Below, in pieces: positions 25,613 through 36,426 of a DNA stretch of 64,000 bases. The translations under genes were made by a program, and so were the position numbers. This stretch comes from Sideroxydans sp. (GTDB lineage Bacteria; Pseudomonadota; Gammaproteobacteria; Burkholderiales; Gallionellaceae), in NCBI GenBank assembly GCA_016124455.1, contig WGNQ01000005.1, positions 58,733 through 122,732 on the forward strand, written 5' to 3'. Each line of letters opens with the position of its first letter. The first letter of the stretch is position 1. A model generated the notes under the pieces. The model saw only the letters and a list, made by a program, of their open reading frames with translations. It searched no databases and was not told the DNA's origin.

Positions 25613-27523
25613 ATGCCATACATTACGCTTGATAAGGCCGCGCTTGCATTCGGCCATGTAGCACTGCTCGACCATGTTGATTTCCAGCTCGACGAGGGCG
25701 AGCGCGTCGGCCTGATCGGCCGCAACGGCGGCGGGAAATCCAGCATGCTGAAAGTGCTGGCGGCGCAGGCCGCGCTCGATGACGGCATGGTGTGGCGCGC
25801 ACCCGGCGTGCGCATCTGCTATGTGAGCCAGGAACCGGCACTGGATGCGGACGCAACGGTGTTCGACGAGGTCGCACGCGGGCTGGGCGAGCTGCACCGG
25901 ATTATCACCGACTACCATCACCTGTCGCACCAGCTCGGCGAGCCGGATGCCGATTACGATGCGTTGCTGGAAGCGATGCAGCCGCTGCAGACGGCGCTCG
26001 AAGCGCAGAACGGATGGGCGATGCAGGCGCGCATCGAGACCGCAATCCAGCGCCTCGAACTGGATGCAGAGGCACGCGTAGGCGACCTGTCCGGCGGCGT
26101 GCGCAAGCGTGTCGCACTGGCGCAGGCGCTGGTGGCCGAACCGGACGTACTGATCCTGGACGAGCCGACCAACCATCTCGATTTCGCCTCCATCGAATGG
26201 CTGGAAGGATTGCTGAACAATTTCCGCGGCAGCGTGCTGTTCGTCACCCATGACCGGCGCTTCCTCGACAATGTCGCCACCCGCATCGTCGAACTCGACC
26301 GCGGCAATCTTGCGAGTTTTCCCGGCAACTTTGCCGCCTACCTGCGCACCAAGGAACAGATGCTGCAGGATGAAGCCGTGCACAACGCCAAGTTCGACAA
26401 GGTGCTGGCACAGGAAGAAGTGTGGATACGCCAGGGCATCAAGGCACGCCGCACGCGCAACGAAGGCCGCGTGTTGCGTCTGGAGCAGCTGCGGCGCGAG
26501 CGCGCCGCGCGCCGCGAAAAGGTCGGCAAGGTGGAAATGAACCTGGAGGCCGGCGAGCGCTCAGGCAAGCTGGTGGCGGAACTCAGCAACGTCAGCAAGC
26601 GCTTCGGTGAGCGCAAGGTCATCGACGATTTCTCTTGCCGCATTCAGCGTGGCGACAAGATCGGCCTGCTCGGCCCGAACGGCGCAGGCAAGAGCACGCT
26701 GCTCAAGATCATACTCGGCGAGATGGAGCCGGACAGCGGCACCGTGAAACTCGGCACCAAGCTCAGCGTTGCGTATTTCGACCAGTTGCGCGCGCAGCTC
26801 GACGACAATGCGACGCTGGCCGACACCATCAGCCAGGGTTCGGATTTCATCGAGATCGGTGGCGCCAGGAAACACGTCATCAGCTACCTCGGCGATTTCC
26901 TGTTTGCACCGGAACGTGCGCGTTCGCCGGTGAAGTCGCTGAGCGGTGGCGAACGCAACCGCCTGCTGCTGGCGCGACTGTTCACGCGTCCGGCCAACGT
27001 GCTGGTGCTGGACGAGCCGACCAACGACCTCGACATTGAAACGCTGGAGTTGCTGGAAGAGTTGCTTGCGCAATATGACGGTACGCTGTTCCTGGTCAGC
27101 CATGACCGCGCGTTTCTCGACAACGTGGTGACGCAGGTGATCGCGTTCGAGGGCGACGGCAAGCTGATGGAATATGTCGGCGGCTACGAGGACTGGGTGC
27201 GGGTGAAAAAATACCAGGCGGAACAGCAGGCCGTTGCCAAGGCGCCGCCTTCTGCACCGAAACCGACGGCACAGCCGGTAGCTAAATCCAAACCGGCAAC
27301 CAGGCTAAGCTTCAAGGAAGTGCGCGAACTGGAGGAGATCCCGCAGCGCATTCAGGCACTGGAGCATGAACAGGAAGAAATTACTGCGGTATTGGGGGCG
27401 GGCACCCTGTACCGCGATAACCCCGGTCACGCCAAGCAGCTGCAGGAACGCATGGCAACCATTGAAGAGGAATTGCTGCAGTTGATGGCGCGCTGGGAAG
27501 AGCTCGAAAGCAGGAGCCAGTAG
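25613..27523 (+). CDS. uup: ABC-F family ATPase Uup
   Basis: This 636-residue protein has two ABC ATPase domains: Walker A GRNGGGKSS and GPNGAGKST, signatures LSGGVRKRV and LSGGERNRL, and ILDEPTNHLDF and VLDEPTNDLDI as Walker B regions. It has no membrane spans. The linker KARRTRNEGRVLRLEQL and the C-terminal coiled coil (about residues 560-636) identify Uup rather than EttA or YheS. ABC-F proteins act on the ribosome; Uup limits transposon excision and binds DNA through its coiled coil. The start is taken at 25613, the typical MPYITL; an upstream extension lacks homology. Confidence 0.92.
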   Translation: MPYITLDKAALAFGHVALLDHVDFQLDEGERVGLIGRNGGGKSSMLKVLAAQAALDDGMVWRAPGVRICYVSQEPALDADATVFDEVARGLGELHRIITDYHHLSHQLGEPDADYDALLEAMQPLQTALEAQNGWAMQARIETAIQRLELDAEARVGDLSGGVRKRVALAQALVAEPDVLILDEPTNHLDFASIEWLEGLLNNFRGSVLFVTHDRRFLDNVATRIVELDRGNLASFPGNFAAYLRTKEQMLQDEAVHNAKFDKVLAQEEVWIRQGIKARRTRNEGRVLRLEQLRRERAARREKVGKVEMNLEAGERSGKLVAELSNVSKRFGERKVIDDFSCRIQRGDKIGLLGPNGAGKSTLLKIILGEMEPDSGTVKLGTKLSVAYFDQLRAQLDDNATLADTISQGSDFIEIGGARKHVISYLGDFLFAPERARSPVKSLSGGERNRLLLARLFTRPANVLVLDEPTNDLDIETLELLEELLAQYDGTLFLVSHDRAFLDNVVTQVIAFEGDGKLMEYVGGYEDWVRVKKYQAEQQAVAKAPPSAPKPTAQPVAKSKPATRLSFKEVRELEEIPQRIQALEHEQEEITAVLGAGTLYRDNPGHAKQLQERMATIEEELLQLMARWEELESRSQ

Positions 27524-27540
27524 CCCGGGCGTGGTGCCGG

Positions 27541-28911
27541 CTATTTTTTCGGCGGCGCTCCTTTTTTCTGCTTGCCGAACAGGCCTTCGGCCCAGCCGCC
27601 GACTTTTGCGCCCAGCGAAGTACCCAGCCCCGGTCCGAGAATGACGGTGCCAATTGCGGCGCCGGTCATGGTGCCGCCGGTCGGGTAGAGCATGGGTTTG
27701 TCTACCGTGCCGCCGACATTGAGCGGAATGTCGCCGACGGCGGCGAGCCGGGTTTGGATGCGCCCCGACAATGCCTGTTTGGGGGAGATGTTCACATTCC
27801 CGTCAACCACGGCAATCGAGCCCGAGGTAATCCTGAGCTGCGTAAAAGCGTAGCCGCCATGCTCCCTCAGCAGGTGCCCGGACAATTGCTGGAAGCGGGT
27901 TTCCCCGCCGCTGCTTCCCTGCTTGCTCATGCTGGTGGCGGCTTTTTCGATGTCCACGCCGTTGAGTATGCCGTTCTGGATGTCGAACGGGGTTTCCAGC
28001 CGTAACGCTTCCGTGAGCCGGTCTGCGGATGCGGCGGCAGCCGAGAACACCGGTGCGGCATCGAGCTTGCCGCTGATGCGCGTGCCGGGCGACAGCAGAG
28101 CGGTTACCGGTTGCAGTTCGAGGTGGCTGATATCGAATTTTCCGCGTAGCTGCAGGCCTTGCTGCCAGGCGAGGGTCGTTTTGCCGGTCACGCTGCCGCC
28201 ATACAGCCCGGCCCTGATCTCGTCGAATCTTGCATCGTTGGCTGTCGCCGTCCCCTTGATGCTGAGATCGTCGAACATCAGCGCCGGTCCGAGCGGCAGG
28301 CGCCACGATTTGGCGCTCGCATCGATCAGGTATTTCGATTTGGCCACCTTGATATGCAGCTTGAGCTTGCCGTCCTGGGTGGCGATCGAAACATTCCTCG
28401 GCACACCCTTGCCGTCGAGGCTGACGCTGGCCTCGAACGGGCCGAAAGCTGTTTTGTCGAGATCGATGCGCGCGTTATGGAGCAGGATGTTCTCGATCCG
28501 GAACTGCGGCGGTTGTTGCGGCGGGCTGGTGCTGCCCGATTTTCTCCATGCCTGGATTTGCATGAGCGCATTCCGCGTCAGGGTCATCGAGTCGATGTCG
28601 ATGCGGGTAATGACCCGGGGCGGCTGCAGCAGCGAGAACAGGTCCGGCGTCAGCTTTATTTTGCCGAGCTGGATGTTGTTATCCGTGCCGACCTTGATGC
28701 CCTCGACCGTGATGTGGGGCAGCGGCAATGCGCCAAAGCGGATGCTTTTTATGGTGACCGGTTGCTGGATGCTGGCCGAGACTTCTTTTTCGATCTGCGG
28801 AATGTAGTCATCGAGCGTGATGAAGAACGGCAGGGCCACCGCAACCGCGAGCAGCACGGCCAGCAAGAGCACGAAGCGTTTGAGCCATTTCATGCGTGCA
28901 CGATTGTTCAT
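27541..28911 (-). CDS. AsmA family periplasmic protein
   Basis: This 456-residue protein has one N-terminal transmembrane helix (KRFVLLLAVLLAVAVALPFFI) followed by DDYIPQIEKEVSASIQQPVTI, the AsmA N-terminal pattern. The rest is beta-rich, with FDISHLELQPVTALLSPGTRISGKLD near the middle and an AsmA C-terminal region (LSGHLLREHGGYAFTQLRITSG). A Gly-rich tail (GAAIGTVILGPGLGTSLGAKVG) precedes a basic end. AsmA-like proteins shape outer-membrane lipid composition, probably as lipid bridges. The ATG at 28893 is an alternative start. It is convergent with uup. Confidence 0.85.
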   Translation of the reverse strand: MNNRARMKWLKRFVLLLAVLLAVAVALPFFITLDDYIPQIEKEVSASIQQPVTIKSIRFGALPLPHITVEGIKVGTDNNIQLGKIKLTPDLFSLLQPPRVITRIDIDSMTLTRNALMQIQAWRKSGSTSPPQQPPQFRIENILLHNARIDLDKTAFGPFEASVSLDGKGVPRNVSIATQDGKLKLHIKVAKSKYLIDASAKSWRLPLGPALMFDDLSIKGTATANDARFDEIRAGLYGGSVTGKTTLAWQQGLQLRGKFDISHLELQPVTALLSPGTRISGKLDAAPVFSAAAASADRLTEALRLETPFDIQNGILNGVDIEKAATSMSKQGSSGGETRFQQLSGHLLREHGGYAFTQLRITSGSIAVVDGNVNISPKQALSGRIQTRLAAVGDIPLNVGGTVDKPMLYPTGGTMTGAAIGTVILGPGLGTSLGAKVGGWAEGLFGKQKKGAPPKK

Positions 28912-29034
28912 GTGGCAACAGAGACTGAAGGTGTGCCTGCATCATACGGCAGCCCGTGCGTGGGTGTAAATTTCCGCCGGGCTGTCGCTGGTTGTCCGCC
29001 GTTACGCAGCAGCGCAACGGCGTGATGCGCGGGC

Positions 29035-30126
29035 CTAGCTTGCGCCGAGCAGGGGATAGTCGGTGTAGCCCCTGGCGTCGCCGCCGTAGAACGTGGTGCG
29101 GTCCGGCTCGTTCAGCGGCGCATTTTTTTCGAAGCGCGCGACCAGGTCCGGGTTGGCGATGAACGGCACGCCGAATGCCACCATGTCCGCATCGCCGGCG
29201 GCCAGCGCGGCATTGCCGCTGTCGCGGGTGTAGCCGCAGTTGACCATGTAGATGCCCTTCCAGATCTTGCGCAGCTTTCTCAGTTCGAAGGCCGGGCCGG
29301 CCGCGCCGGGCTGATCCTTGCCCATCTCGGCGACATGCAGGTAGGCCAGGTTGAAGCGGTTGAGCTGTTCGACCACATAGCTGAACGTCGCTTCCGGGTT
29401 GGAGTCGCTCATGCCGTTGGCCGGCTGCAGCGGCGACAGGCGTACCCCGACGCGGTCGCTGTTCCACACCGTGCATACCGTTTTCACCACTTCCAGCAGC
29501 AGGCGCGCGCGGTTCTCGATGGCGCCGCCGTAGGCGTCGCTGCGCTGGTTGACGCCGTCGCGCAGGAACTGGTCGAGCAGGTAACCGTTGGCGCCGTGCA
29601 CTTCCACGCCGTCGAAGCCGGCGTCCATCGCATTCTGTGCGGCACGGCGGTAGTTCTCGATGATGCCGGGGATCTCGTCCGGTTCGAGCGCATGCGGCGT
29701 TTCATAAGGCTGCATGCCTTGCGGGGTCATCGCGTCGCCGGGCGGCTTGATCGCCGAAGACGAGACCGGCGCGGTGCCGCCGGGCTGGTATACGGAATGG
29801 GAGATGCGCCCCACGTGCCACAGCTGCAGGAACATGTGGCTGCCCTGGGCATGCACGGCATCGGTAATTTTTTTCCAGCCGGCGATCTGCGCATCACTGT
29901 AGATGCCGGGCGTATTGGGATAGCCCTGGCCCTGCCGGGAAATCGGCGTGGCTTCGCTGATGATCAGGCCGGCGCTGGCGCGCTGTGCGTAATATTCCAC
30001 GTTGAGCGCGGTTGGCACGTTGTCGGCTCCGGCGCGGCAGCGCGTCAGCGGTGCCATCGCCATGCGGTTGGGCAGGTTGTTGGGGCCGAGCTGGATCGGG
30101 GAAAGAAGCGTGACGTTACCGGACAT
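29035..30126 (-). CDS. Old Yellow Enzyme family alkene reductase
   Basis: This 363-residue flavoprotein (TIM barrel) has LLSPIQLGPNNLPNRMAMAPLTR at the N terminus, LWHVGRISHS, GFDGVEVHGANGYLLDQFLRD, SDAYGGAIENRARLL and MVAFGVPFIANPDL, all close to NemA/OYE enzymes. The FMN- and substrate-binding His/Asn pair is in EVHGANGY. These enzymes reduce activated C=C bonds, nitro compounds and quinones with NADPH. The start at 30126 has GGAG nine bases upstream; an ATG at 30141 is also in frame. It lies 51 bp after the small lipoprotein gene. Confidence 0.92.
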   Translation of the reverse strand: MSGNVTLLSPIQLGPNNLPNRMAMAPLTRCRAGADNVPTALNVEYYAQRASAGLIISEATPISRQGQGYPNTPGIYSDAQIAGWKKITDAVHAQGSHMFLQLWHVGRISHSVYQPGGTAPVSSSAIKPPGDAMTPQGMQPYETPHALEPDEIPGIIENYRRAAQNAMDAGFDGVEVHGANGYLLDQFLRDGVNQRSDAYGGAIENRARLLLEVVKTVCTVWNSDRVGVRLSPLQPANGMSDSNPEATFSYVVEQLNRFNLAYLHVAEMGKDQPGAAGPAFELRKLRKIWKGIYMVNCGYTRDSGNAALAAGDADMVAFGVPFIANPDLVARFEKNAPLNEPDRTTFYGGDARGYTDYPLLGAS

Positions 30127-30177
30127 ATTGTTGTTCTCCATTCTGAAATGTTGACGGCAGGTGATGCGGTTGGGAGC

Positions 30178-30384
30178 TTATTGCTCCGGGGAATCCTTGT
30201 CCTCGATGCGCTTACGCTCTTTTGTGTATTCGTCGTAACTCGGTGCCGGCTGCATTTCGCGCTGTTCCGGCGTGCGGTGTGCCTCGTTGTTGTTGCGGAT
30301 GCCATCGAACATGTTGCGTGCAGGATCATCGCATCCCGCCAGCATCAGACATGTCATTATCGTTGCAAGCCCCAGAGATTTCAT
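30178..30384 (-). CDS. Small putative lipoprotein
   Basis: This 68-residue protein has a type II signal peptide ending LMLAGC, then an Asp-Asp pair that would favour inner-membrane retention (Asp at +2). The mature part is short, charged and Pro/Glu-rich (RKRIEDKDSPEQ at the end). The start at 30384 has AAAGGAAA seven bases upstream. It lies 11 bp downstream of trxC and 51 bp upstream of the alkene reductase gene. The function is unknown. Confidence 0.7.
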   Translation of the reverse strand: MKSLGLATIMTCLMLAGCDDPARNMFDGIRNNNEAHRTPEQREMQPAPSYDEYTKERKRIEDKDSPEQ

Positions 30385-30395
30385 GAAAGTTTCCT

Positions 30396-30830
30396 TTAAT
30401 TTCTTGATTGTGCCCATTGCACGATGCCGGCGACATCCATCGCGCCGGCCTGGCGTGCTATTTCACGGCCGCCCTTGAACAGCGTGAGCGTCGGGATGCT
30501 GCGGATATTGAATCGTGCGGCGATCTCCTGCGCCTCTTCGGTGTTGAGCTTGGCCAATCGCATCTGCGGCTCCAGTCGTGCCGCCGCCTGCACGAAGGCC
30601 GGTGCCATCATTTTGCAGGGCCCGCACCACGGCGCCCAGAAATCCACCAGTACCGGAATGTCGCTGCGCGTGATGTGTGCGGCGAAATTGGCGCTGTTGA
30701 GCTCTACCGGGTGGGCGTCGAACAGCGGCTGTTTGCATTTGCCGCAGGTCGGCTGGGCGCCGAGCTTGCCGGCAGGGACGCGGTTGACCGCATTGCAGTG
30801 CGGGCAGACGAGATGCAGGGAGTCGCTCAT
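30396..30830 (-). CDS. trxC: Thioredoxin 2 (TrxC)
   Basis: This 144-residue protein has an N-terminal zinc finger with CPHC (9-12) and CGKC (29-32), followed by a thioredoxin domain with WAPWCGPC (active site at 68-72) and the cis-Pro in RSIPTLTLF. This zinc-finger-plus-thioredoxin arrangement is diagnostic for TrxC, which in E. coli is induced by OxyR and uses a Zn-controlled redox potential. It lies between a class II amidotransferase and a lipoprotein plus an Old Yellow Enzyme, all on the minus strand. Confidence 0.95.
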   Translation of the reverse strand: MSDSLHLVCPHCNAVNRVPAGKLGAQPTCGKCKQPLFDAHPVELNSANFAAHITRSDIPVLVDFWAPWCGPCKMMAPAFVQAAARLEPQMRLAKLNTEEAQEIAARFNIRSIPTLTLFKGGREIARQAGAMDVAGIVQWAQSRN

Positions 30831-30883
30831 GGTTTTCCTTTCGGGCTACGATGCGTCGTTAGATGGGGACGCAATCCGGAAAT

Positions 30884-31696
30884 TCAAACCCCCGCCAGCG
30901 ATTTCACCGGGCTGGGCCGGGTGGCGAGCTGGCTGGCGGCCTCGCCGTCGTGGAACAGCCACAGCGAGCCGGGCGGCATGGTGATCCACGGTTCGTTGTC
31001 GGTGAGCGGCTGGGTGGCGATTACCGCCACACGGTCGTCGGGCGAAGTGACTTCGCTGAAATCCACCATCACGTCCTCGTCCTTGAGGTGGGCGACGTTG
31101 AACGGGGCGTGCCGTACGATGTAGCTGAGTTCGGTGGAGCAGTGCGCGAACAGGCAATCGCCGTTGGACAGCAGGAAATTGAAAATGCCGAGGCCGGAAA
31201 CCGGCTCGACGAGTTCGTGCAGTGCGGCGAACAGCGTGTCGCGTGCGGGCGGCATATCGCCGAAACGCCGGCGCAGGCTTTGCAGCAGCCAGCAGAAAAT
31301 GCGCTCGCTGTCGGTGTTGCCGACAGGCAGGAAGCTGCCGTCGAGTTCAGGCTGGAACTGCGGCAGGTTGCCGTTGTGCGCATACACCCAGTATTGCCCC
31401 CATAATTCGCGCTGGAACGGGTGGGTGTTCTCCAGCGATATCACGCCTTGCGTCGCCTTGCGGATGTGGGCGATGACGTTGAGCGAGCGGATCGGGTAGT
31501 GGCGTACGAGTTCTGCGATGGGCGAGGTGGCCGAAGGCTGCGGATCGAGGAACAGGCGCACGCCCTTGCCTTCGAAGAACGCGATGCCCCAGCCGTCCGC
31601 ATGCACGTCGGTCTCGCCGCCGCGCTTCTGGAAACCGGTGAAGGAAAAACAGATGTCCGTGGGGACATTGCAGTTCATGCCCAACAGCTGGCACAT
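30884..31696 (-). CDS. Class II glutamine amidotransferase (YafJ-like)
   Basis: This 270-residue protein starts MCQLLGMNC, so Cys2 becomes the N-terminal nucleophile after Met removal, as in Ntn glutaminases. DGWGIAFFEGKG, AHIRKATQG, NTHPFQ and YAHNGNLPQF are hallmarks of the YafJ/GATase_4 family, and NTDSERIFCWLL follows. It hydrolyses glutamine to release ammonia; the acceptor for this stand-alone group is not known. Its start is only 3 bp after the nadC stop, so they are co-transcribed. Confidence 0.9.
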   Translation of the reverse strand: MCQLLGMNCNVPTDICFSFTGFQKRGGETDVHADGWGIAFFEGKGVRLFLDPQPSATSPIAELVRHYPIRSLNVIAHIRKATQGVISLENTHPFQRELWGQYWVYAHNGNLPQFQPELDGSFLPVGNTDSERIFCWLLQSLRRRFGDMPPARDTLFAALHELVEPVSGLGIFNFLLSNGDCLFAHCSTELSYIVRHAPFNVAHLKDEDVMVDFSEVTSPDDRVAVIATQPLTDNEPWITMPPGSLWLFHDGEAASQLATRPSPVKSLAGV

Positions 31697-31699
31697 GGC

Positions 31700-32545
31700 T
31701 TAACCCGCGAAGCGCATCGACAAGTCCACCGCCTGCACGTCCTTGGTCAGGCCGCCGATGGAGATACGGTCCACGCCGGTTTCGGCGAAGGCGCGCACCG
31801 TATCGAGATTCACGCCGCCGGAAGCCTCCAGCTGGGCGCGGCCGGCCGTGAGTTCGACGGCCGCGCGCATGGCGTCGAGCGCGAAGTTGTCGAGCAGGAT
31901 GAGCGTCGCGCCGGCCGCCAGCGCTTCGCGCAATTCATCCAAGTTTTCCACCTCGATCTGCACGGTCGCTTCCGGCGGTGCCATCTGCAACGCCTGTTGC
32001 AGCGCGGGACGGACGCCGCCGGCGGCCAGGATGTGGTTTTCCTTGATCAGGATGCCGTCGAACAGGCCGATGCGCTGGTTATGGCCGCCGCCGACCTGTA
32101 CCGCATATTTCTGTGCAATGCGCAGGCCGGGCAGCGTCTTGCGCGTGTCCATGATCTTTGCCCGGGTGCCCGCCACGGCATCGACGTATTGCCGCGTCAG
32201 CGTGGCGGTGGAGGACAGCGTCTGCAGGAAATTCAGCGCCGGGCGTTCCGCGCTGAGCATGGCGCGCGCTTCGCCACTGACCTCGCACAGCGTCTGCCCG
32301 GGCTCGGCCCGTTGTCCTTCGCGCAGGTGCCAGTGGATATCGCAATTCGCATCCAGCGCGCGGAAGCAGCCTTCGAACCATAGCGTGCCGCACAGAACCA
32401 TGGGCTGGCGCGTGATGACGCTGGCCTGTCCCGGCGTGTGTTCCGGTATCAATTGTGCGGTGAGGTCGCCGTCGCCGATATCTTCATGCAGGGCGCGTTC
32501 GATGTCGTGGCGTATCTGTGCGGCGAGGTCGATGTCCGGGGGCAT
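31700..32545 (-). CDS. nadC: Nicotinate-nucleotide pyrophosphorylase (quinolinate phosphoribosyltransferase)
   Basis: This 281-residue enzyme has RHDIERALHEDIGDGDLTAQL at the N terminus, ERPALNFLQTLS, DTRKTLPGLR (phosphate-binding), GGGHNQRIGLFDGILIKENH and EVENLDELREAL, all diagnostic for NadC. It converts quinolinate and PRPP to nicotinate mononucleotide in de novo NAD synthesis. The length is standard for bacteria. nadA and nadB are not in the window. Confidence 0.95.
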   Translation of the reverse strand: MPPDIDLAAQIRHDIERALHEDIGDGDLTAQLIPEHTPGQASVITRQPMVLCGTLWFEGCFRALDANCDIHWHLREGQRAEPGQTLCEVSGEARAMLSAERPALNFLQTLSSTATLTRQYVDAVAGTRAKIMDTRKTLPGLRIAQKYAVQVGGGHNQRIGLFDGILIKENHILAAGGVRPALQQALQMAPPEATVQIEVENLDELREALAAGATLILLDNFALDAMRAAVELTAGRAQLEASGGVNLDTVRAFAETGVDRISIGGLTKDVQAVDLSMRFAG

Positions 32546-32617
32546 GGCTTTCCTTGTTACGTGTTTGCGGATTGCGGGACAAATTACCAGATGTCGCCGG
32601 GATTGTCTGCCGCTGGC

Positions 32618-33301
32618 TCAGTCCTGGATGCCGCCGAGCAGGTTGGCGGGCACCGCCTCGTGCATGCGTTTGGGCGTGGCGAGATTGAGGTTGTCCATGA
32701 TGTGCACGAACTCCGCTTCGCTCTTGCCCGCGATGCGCGTGTTGAGCACCTTTTCCTCGCCGATGCTGCTGACGCGCCGCCCCTTGTAGTCGTGGCCGGG
32801 GTAGACCAGCGTCTCGTCCGGCAGGGTAAACAGCTTTTCGGTGATGCTGTGGTACATCGCCGTCGCGCTGCCCTGCTGGAAATCGGTGCGGCCGCAGGCG
32901 TTGATCATCAGCGTGTCGCCGGTAAACAGGCGGTCGCGCCAGAGGTAGCACAGGCTGCCGGGCGTGTGGCCCGGGGTGGCGATGACGCGTATGGTTTCAG
33001 CGCCGAAATCCAGCGTATCGTCATCCTGCAGCAGCCTGTCGTAGCCGGGCGCGCCGCAACTGGCGGCGATCACCGTGGTGGCGCCGGTAAGCTGCTTCAG
33101 CGCCTGCGAGCCGGTGATGTGGTCGGCGTGCACGTGGGTGTCCAGCACCCAGCGCAGCGGGAGGTTGAGCGAGCCGAGCAGCAAGGCATAGCTGTCGAGG
33201 TGCTCCAGCACCGGGTCGATCAGCACCGCGTTGCCCTGCGCGTCGGCGAGCAGGTAGGTCAGGGTGGAAGAATCCGGGTCGAACAGCTGACGGAAAATCA
33301 T
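32618..33301 (-). CDS. ETHE1-like metallo-beta-lactamase-fold hydrolase (probable persulfide dioxygenase)
   Basis: This 227-residue protein has the metal-binding THVHADH (H56, H58, D60, H61), then ATPGHTPGSLCYL, FTGDTLMINACGRTDFQQG and YPGHDYKGR. The GRTDFQ and HDYKG motifs are typical of the ETHE1/GloB-related persulfide dioxygenases that oxidise glutathione persulfide to sulfite with mononuclear iron. The residue set is complete. The rhodanese at 17657 would act on related sulfur species but is distant. It is a single gene, divergent from clpB, 72 bp upstream of nadC. Confidence 0.88.
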   Translation of the reverse strand: MIFRQLFDPDSSTLTYLLADAQGNAVLIDPVLEHLDSYALLLGSLNLPLRWVLDTHVHADHITGSQALKQLTGATTVIAASCGAPGYDRLLQDDDTLDFGAETIRVIATPGHTPGSLCYLWRDRLFTGDTLMINACGRTDFQQGSATAMYHSITEKLFTLPDETLVYPGHDYKGRRVSSIGEEKVLNTRIAGKSEAEFVHIMDNLNLATPKRMHEAVPANLLGGIQD

Positions 33302-33362
33302 GGTCGCGCCCTTTTGCGATGGGGATAATGGTTATATATGGGCGCAGCGCCATTTGGCAAGG

Positions 33363-33390
33363 CTTGAAATTCCGGCAGTGCCCCCCATTT
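33363..33390 (+). promoter_or_regulatory. Sigma-32 heat-shock promoter of clpB
   Basis: CTTGAAA at 33363-33369 and CCCCATTT at 33383-33390 match the sigma-32 consensus (CTTGAAA, CCCCATNT) base for base, with a 13-base spacer. The pair lies 35 bp before the clpB start codon. Confidence 0.9.
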
Positions 33391-33425
33391 ACCAGTCAGC
33401 CCAATATTCAAGCGAAGGATAACCC

Positions 33426-36008
<2,583 letters not shown>

Positions 36009-36027
36009 AAATAGTTGCTGCAATAAC

Positions 36028-36050
36028 GCCCGGTATAGCCGGGCTTTATT
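36028..36050 (+). terminator. Rho-independent terminator after clpB
   Basis: GCCCGG (36028-36033) pairs with CCGGGC (36039-36044) over a 5-base loop, followed by TTTATT. It lies 20 bp after the clpB stop. Confidence 0.75.
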
Positions 36051-36126
36051 GTCTGGCAAGTATTTGGAGGCTGGCTGCTTGGGTTCTGATATATTTCCCG
36101 CAACAACGCTATTGCAGGAGGAGTAA

Positions 36127-36345
36127 GTGGTAGATAAGGAAGACATGATTGAAATGTTCGAAGACTTATTCAGCACGGCGAAAATGGAAATCCTGTCCAA
36201 CAGGACGGATGTGGCGGGCAACCGTCAGTTGTTCGGTCGGGTGCAGGGATTTTTCATCGCGATGAGAATGACCGTGCCACTGGATATGGAAGAAATCGGG
36301 TACGTTGAAACCCGTTTGCGCCTGCTGGAAGAAAGAATCGGCTGA
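36127..36345 (+). CDS. Small hypothetical protein (72 residues)
   Basis: A GTG start follows AGGAGGAG at good spacing. The product begins MVDKEDMIEMFEDLFSTAKME and is helical, with a less polar centre (GRVQGFFIAMRM) and an acidic/basic end (YVETRLRLLEERIG). No signal peptide or known motif is visible and the family is not recognised. It stands alone between the clpB terminator and prc. Confidence 0.6.
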   Translation: MVDKEDMIEMFEDLFSTAKMEILSNRTDVAGNRQLFGRVQGFFIAMRMTVPLDMEEIGYVETRLRLLEERIG

Positions 36346-36426
36346 CCGGTTCCATCAGTGCCGTGCAGCCCATGCCTGCCCGTCTGAAAATCAACTATAG
36401 TTCTGCTCCATTACCCTCCTCTGAGT

